Shown: positions 8,339 through 16,662 of the stretch, one piece after another
How the letters are laid out: each line of letters starts with the position of its first letter
Position numbering within the stretch: position 1 is the stretch's first letter
Assembly (NCBI GenBank): GCA_945787715.1
Contig: CALZJE010000031.1
Location: forward strand, 1 to 37,749
Length of the DNA: 37,749 bases
Direction: 5' to 3'
Source: an uncultured Ectothiorhodospiraceae bacterium
Lineage (GTDB): Bacteria > Pseudomonadota > Gammaproteobacteria > S012-40
The notes under the pieces: model-generated
The model's input: the letters and a program-made list of their open reading frames with translations, nothing else
What the model was told of the DNA's origin: nothing
Database searches by the model: none
Position numbers and translations under genes: made by a program

Positions 8339-8989
8339 GTGCATAATTCTGACACATGCCGGATTGTCGTTCTTATCTCCGGCAATGGAAGCAATCTTCA
8401 GGCAATTATTGATCAAATTGACACCGGCACTATACCCGCCGAAATAGTTGCCGTAATCAGCAATAATGAGACTGCTCATGGATTAGAGCGTGCAAAAAAA
8501 TCTCACATATCAACTGCAGTTGTCAACAACAAGCAGTTCGACAATCGCGAAGAATATGATAAAGCGCTCGCTGATTGTATTGATCAATATCAACCCGATT
8601 TAGTGGTGCTTGCGGGTTTTATGAGAATATTAACGCCGGAATTTGTGAATCATTATCTTGGCCGAATGATCAACATCCACCCTTCACTTCTGCCAAAATT
8701 TCGCGGGTTAAATACACATCAACGTGCTATCGATGCAGGCGAAATAAAACACGGTGTTAGTGTACACTTCGTGACCCCTGAGCTAGACAATGGACCGGTA
8801 ATTGTTCAGAGCGTGGTGCAAATCCAGAAAAATGACTCAGTTCAATCACTCGCAGACAAAGTTCACAAAGAAGAACATAAAATTTACCCCCTGGCCATTT
8901 CCTGGTTTGCCATGGGCAGAATTAAATTTGACCAAGAAAAGCTGACATTCGATGAAAAAGAACTAGCACAACCAATAGTATTAGAGTGA
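8339..8989 (+). CDS. purN: Phosphoribosylglycinamide formyltransferase (GAR transformylase)
   Basis: PurN transfers a formyl group from 10-formyl-tetrahydrofolate to GAR. The protein is 216 residues, usual size. The phosphate-binding SGNGSNLQAI motif lies at 14-23. The catalytic triad equivalents are N112 and H114 in NIHPSLLP, and D150 in PELDNGPVI, inside the folate-binding segment HGVSVHFVTPELD. The start is GTG at 8339; the few residues before RIVVLISG are compatible with relatives. The stop overlaps the GTG start of the next PAP2 gene by 4 bases, which suggests coupling. A Gly/Pro change in the flexible loop (KFRGLNTH instead of KYPGLHTH) is a mild variation that leaves the active site intact. 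Confidence 0.97.
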   Translation: MHNSDTCRIVVLISGNGSNLQAIIDQIDTGTIPAEIVAVISNNETAHGLERAKKSHISTAVVNNKQFDNREEYDKALADCIDQYQPDLVVLAGFMRILTPEFVNHYLGRMINIHPSLLPKFRGLNTHQRAIDAGEIKHGVSVHFVTPELDNGPVIVQSVVQIQKNDSVQSLADKVHKEEHKIYPLAISWFAMGRIKFDQEKLTFDEKELAQPIVLE

Positions 8990-9753
8990 ACAATCTTAAC
9001 GCGATAAAATCCACACTGTTCATCCCTGCGTTGGGGCTCATATCGCTTGTGCTCGTCTTTAGCACAGACTCAAATCTGGCAGTGTTTCTGTTTATCAACA
9101 ATATTAGCCAATATACTGGCGAGACCATTTGGGCCTATATCACTTTGTTTGGTGATCCTTTTGTTATTCTGTGTCTTGCCTTGATACTTATTAACCAATT
9201 TCCTCGTGTTGCATTAACAATAATTCCAGCAGTGATTATTGGAAGCCTGTTAGTTTTCCCGCTGAAAAATTCGATCAATGCATTAAGGCCTGAGTTTGTA
9301 ATACTCGCGCTAGAGTTTCATACAATAGGCAACCCGCCATCTTCTCCTGCATTTCCATCTGGACATACAGCTGGCATATTCGCACTAGCAACATTATTTA
9401 TACTCAACATCAACAAACTTTCTTTTACCCTGCTAATCAGTTTTTTAGCATTTATCGTGGGATCGGCGAGAATTGTCGTCGGGGCTCATTGGCCAATTGA
9501 TATTTGCGGGGGAATTATCGTAGGCTGGTTTAGCGCTGTTATTGCGTTTTATATAACTAAGAACTGGGACATGACACCAGCTCACCGCTATGTGCTAATT
9601 TCTATTCTGCTGGTTGCATCTATCGCGTTAATATTCAGAAACACTGGCTATCCTCAAGCCCAGTTGATGCAGTGGATAGTAGTATTGTTGGGAATATTGG
9701 TTACGATTAAGCACATTATCGCCTACCAATATTCAATCATAAAGTCCGATTAA
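8986..9753 (+). CDS. PAP2-family membrane phosphatase (first of two)
   Basis: A 255-residue membrane protein with all three parts of the phosphatidic-acid-phosphatase type 2 signature: K94-x6-R101-P102, P124-S125-G126-H127, and R162-x5-H168-x3-D172 (in SARIVVGAHWPID). H168 would be the nucleophile and H127 the general acid. Family members remove phosphate from lipid phosphates or pyrophosphates such as phosphatidic acid, PGP, undecaprenyl pyrophosphate or lipid A, on the periplasmic side. At least six membrane helices are evident, including two beyond the catalytic domain at the C-terminus. It starts with GTG and overlaps purN by 4 bases, a location also seen in other gammaproteobacterial purMN operons. 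Exact substrate cannot be assigned. Confidence 0.85.
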   Translation: MNNLNAIKSTLFIPALGLISLVLVFSTDSNLAVFLFINNISQYTGETIWAYITLFGDPFVILCLALILINQFPRVALTIIPAVIIGSLLVFPLKNSINALRPEFVILALEFHTIGNPPSSPAFPSGHTAGIFALATLFILNINKLSFTLLISFLAFIVGSARIVVGAHWPIDICGGIIVGWFSAVIAFYITKNWDMTPAHRYVLISILLVASIALIFRNTGYPQAQLMQWIVVLLGILVTIKHIIAYQYSIIKSD

Positions 9754-9758
9754 AACAA

Positions 9759-10343
9759 ATGGAAACCACTTTAGATTTAAACGAAACAATATTGCTCTGG
9801 GTGAATCAAGGTTGGGCAAACTCCATCTTCGATGCTTTTTTTTATTGGATTTCTGAAAAATACACGTTCTCATTTCCACTTCTGGCGCTGATATGGATAA
9901 CTTTGGGATTAAAATTCGGTAAAAAGGGATGGTTGCTTGGTGGACTAATGATTCTAGTTACAGCAACCGGAGATGCTGTTGGCAATGCACTAAAGCATTA
10001 TTTTCAACATCCGAGGCCGTGTCTTTTGTTGTCTGATGTCATCCGTATGCATTACAGTGAAAGCACTCAATGCCTCACCAGTACCACAGGCATGCCCTCA
10101 AATCACGCGCTTAATTTTTTTGCTACATTCTGTTTTATTTCATTCTTTATTCGTGTACGTTGGGTAATTATTTGCAGTATTTTGTTGTCTACTTTGGTAG
10201 CAATATCTCGTGTCTATCTTGCGCAGCACTATCCTGCGCAAATTCTTGCCGGTACAGTTATTGGTTGTATTTATGGACTAAGTATCGCTTACTTATGTCG
10301 ATTCTACTTTAAAAAACACTTACCATATGTGACAAAACCATGA
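9759..10343 (+). CDS. PAP2-family membrane phosphatase (second), variant third motif
   Basis: A 194-residue, about six-helix PAP2 protein directly after the first. It has K79-x6-R86-P87 (KHYFQHPRP), P113-S114-N115-H116 in place of PSGH, and S150-R151-x5-H157-x3-Q161 (SRVYLAQHYPAQ). The final motif residue, usually Asp, is Gln here. The two catalytic histidines are kept, so activity is plausible, but the charge relay that the Asp provides to the nucleophile is altered. N for G in the second motif and Q/S at the third are seen in some undecaprenyl-pyrophosphate or lipid-phosphate phosphatase relatives. It follows the first PAP2 gene by 5 bases and overlaps the DUF3108 gene by 4. A lipid phosphatase role is likely; the substrate is unknown. 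Confidence 0.83.
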   Translation: METTLDLNETILLWVNQGWANSIFDAFFYWISEKYTFSFPLLALIWITLGLKFGKKGWLLGGLMILVTATGDAVGNALKHYFQHPRPCLLLSDVIRMHYSESTQCLTSTTGMPSNHALNFFATFCFISFFIRVRWVIICSILLSTLVAISRVYLAQHYPAQILAGTVIGCIYGLSIAYLCRFYFKKHLPYVTKP

Positions 10344-11029
10344 AAAAAATTTTCACAGGCTTCCTATTAATACTCATCGCGAGCATTAGCTCAGCGGCTA
10401 CTCTCCCACCACCATTCTCAGCAAAATATGAAATTAAAAAAGGATTTATGAGTATTGGGTATGCAAAACGATCATTCTTCACAAAGGCAGAAGAACTCTA
10501 TTACGTTTCTGATTCAAAGACCGCCGGTGTTATCGCGGCTTTTTTTAAAGAACGTATCGTTCAGACCACACAGTTCCAATTTGAAAACGATGTCGTAAAA
10601 CCACTAACTTATGATTACGACAGAAATAAAGGCAAAAAGACGGTAAAACAAAATTATAATTGGGATAAAGGCCAGGTATTTAGTCAGAGGGATGATAAAG
10701 CGTCTGAGTATGAAATTCCTCTTGGGGCTCAGGACCAAAGTAGTTATCAATTAGCCTTAATGATCGACCTTGCTATGGGGAAACGAAATTTCACTTATCA
10801 TATCGCAGAGAATGTGCGTTTAATGGACTATGACGTTCAACATATTGGGGATAAAAAGGTATCAACAATTCGAGGAAAACTCGATACGATAGTGGTTCGA
10901 GTTAAAACCAAGAAAGGCAAGATTACCATCTGGTGTGCACCCAAGCTCCACTATTTGCCGGTAAAAATTGAACATGATGAAGATGGGACATCGTTTATTG
11001 CAGAATTGATTTCTTTAACAGGAATTTAG
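10340..11029 (+). CDS. DUF3108 periplasmic protein
   Basis: A 229-residue exported protein of the DUF3108 family. A signal peptide (about 1-19, MKKIFTGFLLILIASISSA) is followed by the family opening PFSAKYEIKKGFMSIGYAKR, then beta-rich sequence with DQSSYQLALMIDLAMGK and a C-terminal IWCAPKLHYLPVKIEHDEDG stretch. The biochemical function is not established. The gene is recurrently the neighbour of purN in gammaproteobacteria, and here it ends the purMN-PAP2-PAP2 operon with an ATGA overlap to the preceding gene. It converges with lysA, 70 bases away. Confidence 0.87.
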   Translation: MKKIFTGFLLILIASISSAATLPPPFSAKYEIKKGFMSIGYAKRSFFTKAEELYYVSDSKTAGVIAAFFKERIVQTTQFQFENDVVKPLTYDYDRNKGKKTVKQNYNWDKGQVFSQRDDKASEYEIPLGAQDQSSYQLALMIDLAMGKRNFTYHIAENVRLMDYDVQHIGDKKVSTIRGKLDTIVVRVKTKKGKITIWCAPKLHYLPVKIEHDEDGTSFIAELISLTGI

Positions 11030-11044
11030 TCAGCAAGATTCATA

Positions 11045-11094
11045 AAACTCAATTTTGTGAGTTTGAGCTTCAGAAGACACAAATCATCTGAAGC
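11045..11094. terminator. Two stem-loops between convergent DUF3108 gene and lysA
   Basis: A 7-bp stem AAACTCA/TGAGTTT (11045-11064) and an 8-bp stem GCTTCAGA/TCTGAAGC (11067-11094) fill the gap between the two convergent genes. Neither has a long U tract, so rho-independent termination is plausible but not strong. Confidence 0.45.
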
Positions 11095-11099
11095 ACGCC

Positions 11100-12353
11100 T
11101 CATTTACCCGGTAAAATAGATTCACCACGAATCAGATCATCAAAAGTTTCTCGCTCACGTACCACGTAAAACTGATCACCATCTACCATTATCTCAGCAA
11201 CACGAGGGCGAGAATTGTAGTTAGAGCTCATCGTAAAACCATAAGCCCCCGAAGATCTCACCGCTAACAAATCACCAGGCTTAATGGTTAAATCTCGAGA
11301 TTTACCCAGGAAATCACCCGTTTCACAGACCGGACCAACAATATCGTAATTCGCCTGCTTGCCCTCAGTATTCTGTTGAACAGGCACAATCGCTTGCCAC
11401 GCGCTATACAGTGAAGGCCTAAGTAGATCATTCATCGCTGCATCAACAACAGCAAAATTTTTCTGCTCAGTCTCTTTAATAAAGTCCACAGTAGTCACTA
11501 AAATACCGGCGTTACCTGCAATGGCACGGCCTGGCTCCAAATGCAATGGGATTTTTATATCACCCAAACGCTCTACAATTGCTTTTGCGTAGTCAGAGGG
11601 CAAAGGTGGATTTTCATCTTTGTAACGAATCCCTAAGCCTCCACCAATATCTAAATGGTGAAGAGTAATACCCTCGCCTGCTAGCTGTTTAACCAGGGCA
11701 ATAACTCGATCCAGCGCATCCAGAAAAGGCGAAACCTCCGTCAATTGAGAACCGATATGACAAGCAACACCGCGAATACTAATATTAGGCAACTTTGCCG
11801 CCTGGAGATAAAATTTATGGGCGATTTCAATATCGATTCCAAATTTATTCTCTTTCATCCCTGTTGAAATATAGGGATGTGTGCCAGCATCGACATCAGG
11901 ATTTACCCGTAGCGCAATCGGTGCTTTGACACCCATGTGGCCAGCAACTTCATTAATTAAATCGAGTTCGGAATCTGACTCAACATTAAAGCAGTGAATT
12001 CTATTTTCTAATGCTAGCTGAATCTCTTCTCGCTTTTTACCGACACCAGAGAAGACCACTTTTGATGTATCACCACCCGCCTTAATAACGCGCAATAATT
12101 CGCCGGCAGAAACAATATCAAAACCGGAACCCATACGAGCAAACAGATTAAGGACCGCTAGATTTGAATTTGCTTTTACCGCGTAACAAATCAAATGCTC
12201 GTGGGAACCCAAGCTCTCATCAAAGGCTTTCCAATGCCGTTCAAGTGTGGCTCGTGAATAGATATAACAGGGTGACCCCACTTTCTCGACGATGGTACTC
12301 ACAGCAACGTCTTCGGCAAATAGAGCTCCGTCACGATAATTAAAATAATCCAT
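11100..12353 (-). CDS. lysA: Diaminopimelate decarboxylase
   Basis: LysA decarboxylates meso-diaminopimelate to L-lysine using pyridoxal phosphate. The 417-residue protein has the fold III (alanine-racemase-like) decarboxylase features: PLP-binding K60 in CYAVKAN, HIGSQ (about 199-203), the phosphate-binding GGGLG (237-241), EPGRAI (273-278), and C343 in PVCETGDF contributed from the partner subunit. Start at 12353 gives the normal N-terminus (MDYFNYRDGALFAEDV). It lies 3 bases downstream of the lptM lipoprotein gene, the arrangement known from Pseudomonas and many other gammaproteobacteria, but dapF does not follow; the next gene is convergent. Assignment is secure. Confidence 0.97.
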   Translation of the reverse strand: MDYFNYRDGALFAEDVAVSTIVEKVGSPCYIYSRATLERHWKAFDESLGSHEHLICYAVKANSNLAVLNLFARMGSGFDIVSAGELLRVIKAGGDTSKVVFSGVGKKREEIQLALENRIHCFNVESDSELDLINEVAGHMGVKAPIALRVNPDVDAGTHPYISTGMKENKFGIDIEIAHKFYLQAAKLPNISIRGVACHIGSQLTEVSPFLDALDRVIALVKQLAGEGITLHHLDIGGGLGIRYKDENPPLPSDYAKAIVERLGDIKIPLHLEPGRAIAGNAGILVTTVDFIKETEQKNFAVVDAAMNDLLRPSLYSAWQAIVPVQQNTEGKQANYDIVGPVCETGDFLGKSRDLTIKPGDLLAVRSSGAYGFTMSSNYNSRPRVAEIMVDGDQFYVVRERETFDDLIRGESILPGK

Positions 12354-12356
12354 AAC

Positions 12357-12518
12357 TTACTTATTCTCTTTTTTCTTTTCTGATTTTTTATCCAAAACAA
12401 CCTGCTCGCCACTTTCCGGCTCAGATAGATAGAGATCCCCTTTCTGTCCGCAAGATACAACGAGGAACACGATAATTAGCAAAAGACTGACGGGAGTCCA
12501 TATTTCTCTTTCTTTCAC
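12357..12518 (-). CDS. lptM: LptM/YifL (LppL)-type small outer-membrane lipoprotein
   Basis: A 53-residue gene reads KEREIWTPVSLLLIIVFLVV followed by the lipobox end SC and then GQKGDLYLSE, the hallmark of the YifL/LppL family now called LptM. In E. coli LptM binds the LptDE translocon and promotes correct disulphide formation in LptD. The cysteine (residue 23) would be the acylated residue, after lipobox VVSC. The C-terminal tail is short and Lys/Glu-rich. GTG at 12518, preceded by GAGTGAG, is the chosen start; no in-frame ATG exists near it. It is immediately upstream of lysA, the conserved position for this family, and downstream of cyaA by 111 bases. Confidence 0.87.
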   Translation of the reverse strand: MKEREIWTPVSLLLIIVFLVVSCGQKGDLYLSEPESGEQVVLDKKSEKKKENK

Positions 12519-12629
12519 AAGCTCACTCTATTCAACATCAGCACAATTAGACCATCGTTTATCAACAGGCAGATATTAGCATTTCATGAGCAGGAATAGT
12601 ACATCACATCAACAAGATTTGGAGAGGGA

Positions 12630-15467
12630 TTAAAGACGTGCTAGCGCCTTGTTTAAGCTATCTTCCAGGCGTTTCTTGTATTTCATGTATTCATGGGTAG
12701 GGATAATATTTGACCCTTTACTGTTAATGACTTCCGGTGCCAGTTTCAAATCCGCAATATAGATATAATATTTTTCTTTATTTTTTCGTTTGCCAACCAC
12801 GTACTGAGCGATTTCAGTAAAGATCTTACTACCCCACTCCGCTGAGTTAAATTCAGTATTATCACAGTAAAAAGTGAATACAGCTCTATTTTCAACGACT
12901 TCACCAATCACCTGAATACCATACTTTTTCGACACATCAATTTCGGGTAATTTTAGAAGTTTTGTGCCGTACACAAAACCACTCTTAGTGAGTTTATAGG
13001 CTTCCAATTGACAATTTATTTGCTCCACATATATTTCAGTATCCACAAGCTCCTCATGTAGTACTGTGCGCTGCTCAAGTAATGTAGAAAAGAACATCAA
13101 CAAGTGTCCTAAAATTTTATCAGAACTATCGAGTGGGAATTTTTGAAGAAATAACGCACCCATCTCATCTATGACAAAAGTATGTATTCCATCTTTTTCA
13201 GCAAAAAAGAATATTTGAATAATCCCTGCTTTGTTTGCTGAATAAATTGTGGGATATGGTGATGTTTGCAAGACGTAAGGATCAAATTCCACCGTGCGAA
13301 AATAGCCCACCGATGCTCCCAAGCTATCCAGCATCTCCTTTTGGGTACTAAACAATTCAAACTGAAACCGGTGATCGACATAAGAAATTACAAAATATTG
13401 GCGAAATGCCTCAAAAACGTAACAAGATTCATAGGCCTGACTAGTGGTAAAACAGTGCAAAGATGATTTAAACAACTTAGTAAGCCGCTTACTTAGAACA
13501 TGAGACATTTGATTGTCAAAGCTCACCACTTCAGGCTGATCTATTGCTGTTTTTTTATTAAGTTTGTGTGCCGGTACATATGTATCCAATAAAGCACACA
13601 ACCACTGAGCGATACCACTCCCACCCACATATTTGAAAACAAAAATTTCTTTCCAACTAGTAATGAAAAAATGCTCCAGTGATCGGATAGCACCATCGCC
13701 CTCACTACCATAGTTAAGTACGTCAATTTCGCCGGATACAAGTTGCTTGCTCAATGTTCCTGTTAAATCCACATTGCTTCCACGCCCAATATTCAGAAAT
13801 ACGATACTACGTTGCAGAAATGCGGGATCCATCAAATCCTGACTCTCTGGTGAAAATACATTGAAACCTTCAGTTAATTCAGAAAACTTATCCAAAATAC
13901 TATTGAGTTCGCTATTTCCTACATCTGAACCCGGTGCATAAAGGAGCTTTTGAGTATTATGACCAAACAACTGATTGAAATAAGCCCATGCAATTAACTC
14001 GATAAGGCCATAAGCCATTTTCAGTGGCTTTCTATTTTTAAACTGCTCACCGACTACCTTTCCTCGGTAGAGTCGCCAATGCTCTTTTTTGTCTTGGCTA
14101 CGCAATAACATTACCGTAACGCTATCTTCTGCGAGCGAGTCTACAATACCGCGATTAAAAATTTCGATCTTCCCTGCTTTTCGATCAAATACTGAGTATA
14201 ATTTTCGCCCTAGTGTGCTTAAATCTCGCTGTTTGATTAACTGCCTTGTGGCATTTTCCTTTCCAAAACGAGAGATAACCCCATAGCTTTTTGTTAAATA
14301 CATAACCAGTAAATTTCGCTCTTGGGCGACATCTTCAAGCTTCCAGTTTTTTATATTATCTAGATGGGCAATTTGTAGCGACTCCCATTTCCAAGTGTCG
14401 ACGAGTGTCCTAATGCATTCCTTTCTCCAGTTTTCAGGCTCGTTTTTATTGCTTAGTGGCAAATCAAGCTTAAGATAAAAGCATCGCCGTATAACTTCCA
14501 AACGTTGTTCATCTTCACGTGATTTTAAATAGCGTTCAATACGTTTGAGCATCAAGAGATAGGGATCTAATAACTCAGGATCAAGAATGTCATCATAAAT
14601 TTTCTGTTTGAATTCTGCGGATAAAGGAATACTTTCAGGATGCTTATCAGCATAAGCCTCCATCAAAGTAATTTTCAATGCTGATTTGTGAGGCGAGTCG
14701 ATACCTTTATAAATCTGCCATACTGCCGCGCCAAAAAACTCTCCATTGGGAATGTCAGGCAAGGCACCGAAGTCGACCACTTCAGACTTCAAAACAACTT
14801 CTGATTTTATCAGCTTTTTTCGAACACTTTCATACGAGGCCTCTTGAGCGGGTGGCACATACCACCAAAAAGGGATTTTACCTGCCACCCAAACACTAGT
14901 GCGATAAAATTCATCGAGCAAGAGTAGATGCTGGGCAGTACCACTACTCTCCTTAGACAGTTTAGAAACTTTACCTTGTTTGAAAGCGACTGCATTCATC
15001 AGAAAAAAGTGGACTTCCATTCCCATACTATCAAACCAACGTTCGATACGAATCGCTTTTTTTTGTAATCTCTTTAATTTTTCACGCTCAAGCTTAGGGG
15101 AGTAACAAAGCCAAATATCGAAGTCACTTTTTTTATTAAAAGCCACTGTTCCACAGCTACCCATGAGAAACATAGCCTCGATTTCGGTGTTCTTCACCCC
15201 TAATCGCTGAAAATCAAATCCTCGCCACAATGTTTTTGCGTAATTGATAATGGAGTCTGGAGGGATATACCCAAACACTCCAGATGCTGTTTGATCATCC
15301 ACATAACCCGGCAATATGGAATTGTTAACATGAAACAATAACGGCAAAACATCGAGCAAATCTTTGTTTTTGCTCGGCATTAGTTTTTGAGTGCGTTCAA
15401 GTCGTTCTTTATTGACACGTAAGAAGCGCTCTCTAATAATATCTGTTTGTAAGCTCTCTTTAACCAT
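12630..15467 (-). CDS. cyaA: Class I adenylate cyclase
   Basis: CyaA makes cAMP from ATP. This 945-residue protein shows the enterobacterial class I architecture: an N-terminal catalytic nucleotidyltransferase-type domain (about 1-530) and a C-terminal regulatory region. Catalytic-site features are G103-S104 and the metal-binding pair D115/D117 in the segment LMGSCGTVAF to KKSDFDIWL. Later PFWWYVPP and GEFFGAAVWQIYKGIDSPHKSALKI are strongly conserved class I segments. It is about 100 residues longer than E. coli CyaA, closer to Pseudomonas-type enzymes. The C-terminal half does not show a clear histidine phosphorylation motif that I can name. Transcription presumably starts in the 290-base gap it shares with the divergent GGDEF gene. 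No CRP-like palindrome is obvious there. Confidence 0.94.
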   Translation of the reverse strand: MVKESLQTDIIRERFLRVNKERLERTQKLMPSKNKDLLDVLPLLFHVNNSILPGYVDDQTASGVFGYIPPDSIINYAKTLWRGFDFQRLGVKNTEIEAMFLMGSCGTVAFNKKSDFDIWLCYSPKLEREKLKRLQKKAIRIERWFDSMGMEVHFFLMNAVAFKQGKVSKLSKESSGTAQHLLLLDEFYRTSVWVAGKIPFWWYVPPAQEASYESVRKKLIKSEVVLKSEVVDFGALPDIPNGEFFGAAVWQIYKGIDSPHKSALKITLMEAYADKHPESIPLSAEFKQKIYDDILDPELLDPYLLMLKRIERYLKSREDEQRLEVIRRCFYLKLDLPLSNKNEPENWRKECIRTLVDTWKWESLQIAHLDNIKNWKLEDVAQERNLLVMYLTKSYGVISRFGKENATRQLIKQRDLSTLGRKLYSVFDRKAGKIEIFNRGIVDSLAEDSVTVMLLRSQDKKEHWRLYRGKVVGEQFKNRKPLKMAYGLIELIAWAYFNQLFGHNTQKLLYAPGSDVGNSELNSILDKFSELTEGFNVFSPESQDLMDPAFLQRSIVFLNIGRGSNVDLTGTLSKQLVSGEIDVLNYGSEGDGAIRSLEHFFITSWKEIFVFKYVGGSGIAQWLCALLDTYVPAHKLNKKTAIDQPEVVSFDNQMSHVLSKRLTKLFKSSLHCFTTSQAYESCYVFEAFRQYFVISYVDHRFQFELFSTQKEMLDSLGASVGYFRTVEFDPYVLQTSPYPTIYSANKAGIIQIFFFAEKDGIHTFVIDEMGALFLQKFPLDSSDKILGHLLMFFSTLLEQRTVLHEELVDTEIYVEQINCQLEAYKLTKSGFVYGTKLLKLPEIDVSKKYGIQVIGEVVENRAVFTFYCDNTEFNSAEWGSKIFTEIAQYVVGKRKNKEKYYIYIADLKLAPEVINSKGSNIIPTHEYMKYKKRLEDSLNKALARL

Positions 15468-15757
15468 ACGATAAGAAATGAATCATTAGCAATATATTTT
15501 AGCCGTAATATCAGTTCTATTATCAACGGCATTATCTCTTTATTACTTGATTATTAGAAAAGCTCCAAAATCATCGCCTGGCATCAAATATGTATTAGCT
15601 TATCAACTAAAAACTAACGTAAGAGACTATGCCTTTAACAAGTCTTTTCAACGAGGGGATACTTAATATTGGACAGATATATGCTCCATTTGAAAAACCT
15701 CCCGTAAGTTTTTAAGATGCTAACGCTATTTAGTCCACGTCCAGAGATCAAAATATT

Positions 15758-16603
15758 ATGCAAAATTTAAATATAGAACTTGCTACATCAGCGCTGGATA
15801 TGTCTCCTGTGGGAGTACTGATATTCGATAAAGAAAACGTCATTCAGTGGACAAACCCCACCATGTGTGAATTTCTTGGCGCCCCAAGCCCCGAAATCAT
15901 CAATTTAAGTTTCACAGATCTAACGACCCGATATTTAGATGGCTTTTCAGATCATCCTGATTTATGGAAGGTATCGAATGTTATCGATAGACAAACTCGC
16001 TGGCTAATTACTGTCGATAATCCAAAAACTGATTCCAAGGGCAATACAATCCGTTATTTTTCCGATGTTTCTGAAATCATGAAATTAAAAACCGAATGTA
16101 GAAACTTAAAAGATCAATTAGATAACGTGAGTACCGCAGACACACTTACTGGCCTGCTAAACAAACGCTCATTAATGCAAGCATTAGAACCTCAAGTATC
16201 TCGTAGCCGACGATACAGTAATCCGCTATCCATCATTGTCATGCAGATCGATAACTTCAAAGCCCATGCAAAAAATGTCACACCGGTCACTGATCAAGTT
16301 TTAACGTCTGTCAGTTTTTATCTTCGAGATCAAATGCGCTGGGTGGATTTGGTAGGGCGAACAGGGGATAGTGAGTTTACGCTGATACTGCCTGAAACCA
16401 GTGAAGAAGATGCTAAAAAGCTCGCTTCTAAAATTGAAGCACGTTTACAAAATTTAAGTTTGCCAGACTCGCCCGAGGTCATGATCTCTGTAAACGCCAA
16501 ATACGGCATTGCAGCGTGGGAAAAAGGTGATGACACCAGCATGTTACTTAAGAAAGTGAAAGAAGACATGACTGAATCATCGAGTAACGTCGCTGTTGGC
16601 TAA
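15758..16603 (+). CDS. PAS-GGDEF protein with degenerate catalytic site
   Basis: A soluble 281-residue protein: a PAS-like sensor (about 8-105; LDMSPVGVLIFDKENVIQWT, then SDVSEI), a short coiled linker (about 107-125) and a GGDEF fold starting at D128 (DTLTGLLNKR). In the GGDEF domain IDNFK is present, but the usual NDxxGHxxGD segment reads KNVTPVTDQ and the signature is G203-D204-S205-E206-F207 instead of GG(D/E)EF, so the metal-binding acidic residue is Ser and the second Gly is Asp. Diguanylate cyclase activity is therefore doubtful. In contrast the RxxD product-binding motif is intact (R194-W-V-D197), five residues before the signature, the standard spacing. It is better read as a possible c-di-GMP receptor or scaffold. 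It diverges from cyaA and converges with argH across a strong terminator. Confidence 0.82.
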   Translation: MQNLNIELATSALDMSPVGVLIFDKENVIQWTNPTMCEFLGAPSPEIINLSFTDLTTRYLDGFSDHPDLWKVSNVIDRQTRWLITVDNPKTDSKGNTIRYFSDVSEIMKLKTECRNLKDQLDNVSTADTLTGLLNKRSLMQALEPQVSRSRRYSNPLSIIVMQIDNFKAHAKNVTPVTDQVLTSVSFYLRDQMRWVDLVGRTGDSEFTLILPETSEEDAKKLASKIEARLQNLSLPDSPEVMISVNAKYGIAAWEKGDDTSMLLKKVKEDMTESSSNVAVG

Positions 16604-16621
16604 TGTAACAATGAAAAAGCA

Positions 16622-16662
16622 TAGCTCGTAGAATCGCTTTTTAATTCTACGAGCTACTTTTT
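16622..16662. terminator. Bidirectional rho-independent terminator between GGDEF gene and argH
   Basis: A 13-bp perfect stem (TAGCTCGTAGAAT / ATTCTACGAGCTA, loop 9 bases) is followed by CTTTTT on the plus strand and, on the minus strand, by GCTTTTTC. The T run on the plus side reaches the argH stop codon. It can serve both convergent genes. Confidence 0.85.

Noticed and set aside
15468-15757. CRP-type cAMP operator in the cyaA upstream region
   Set aside because: I looked for a TGTGA-N6-TCACA palindrome and found no acceptable match.
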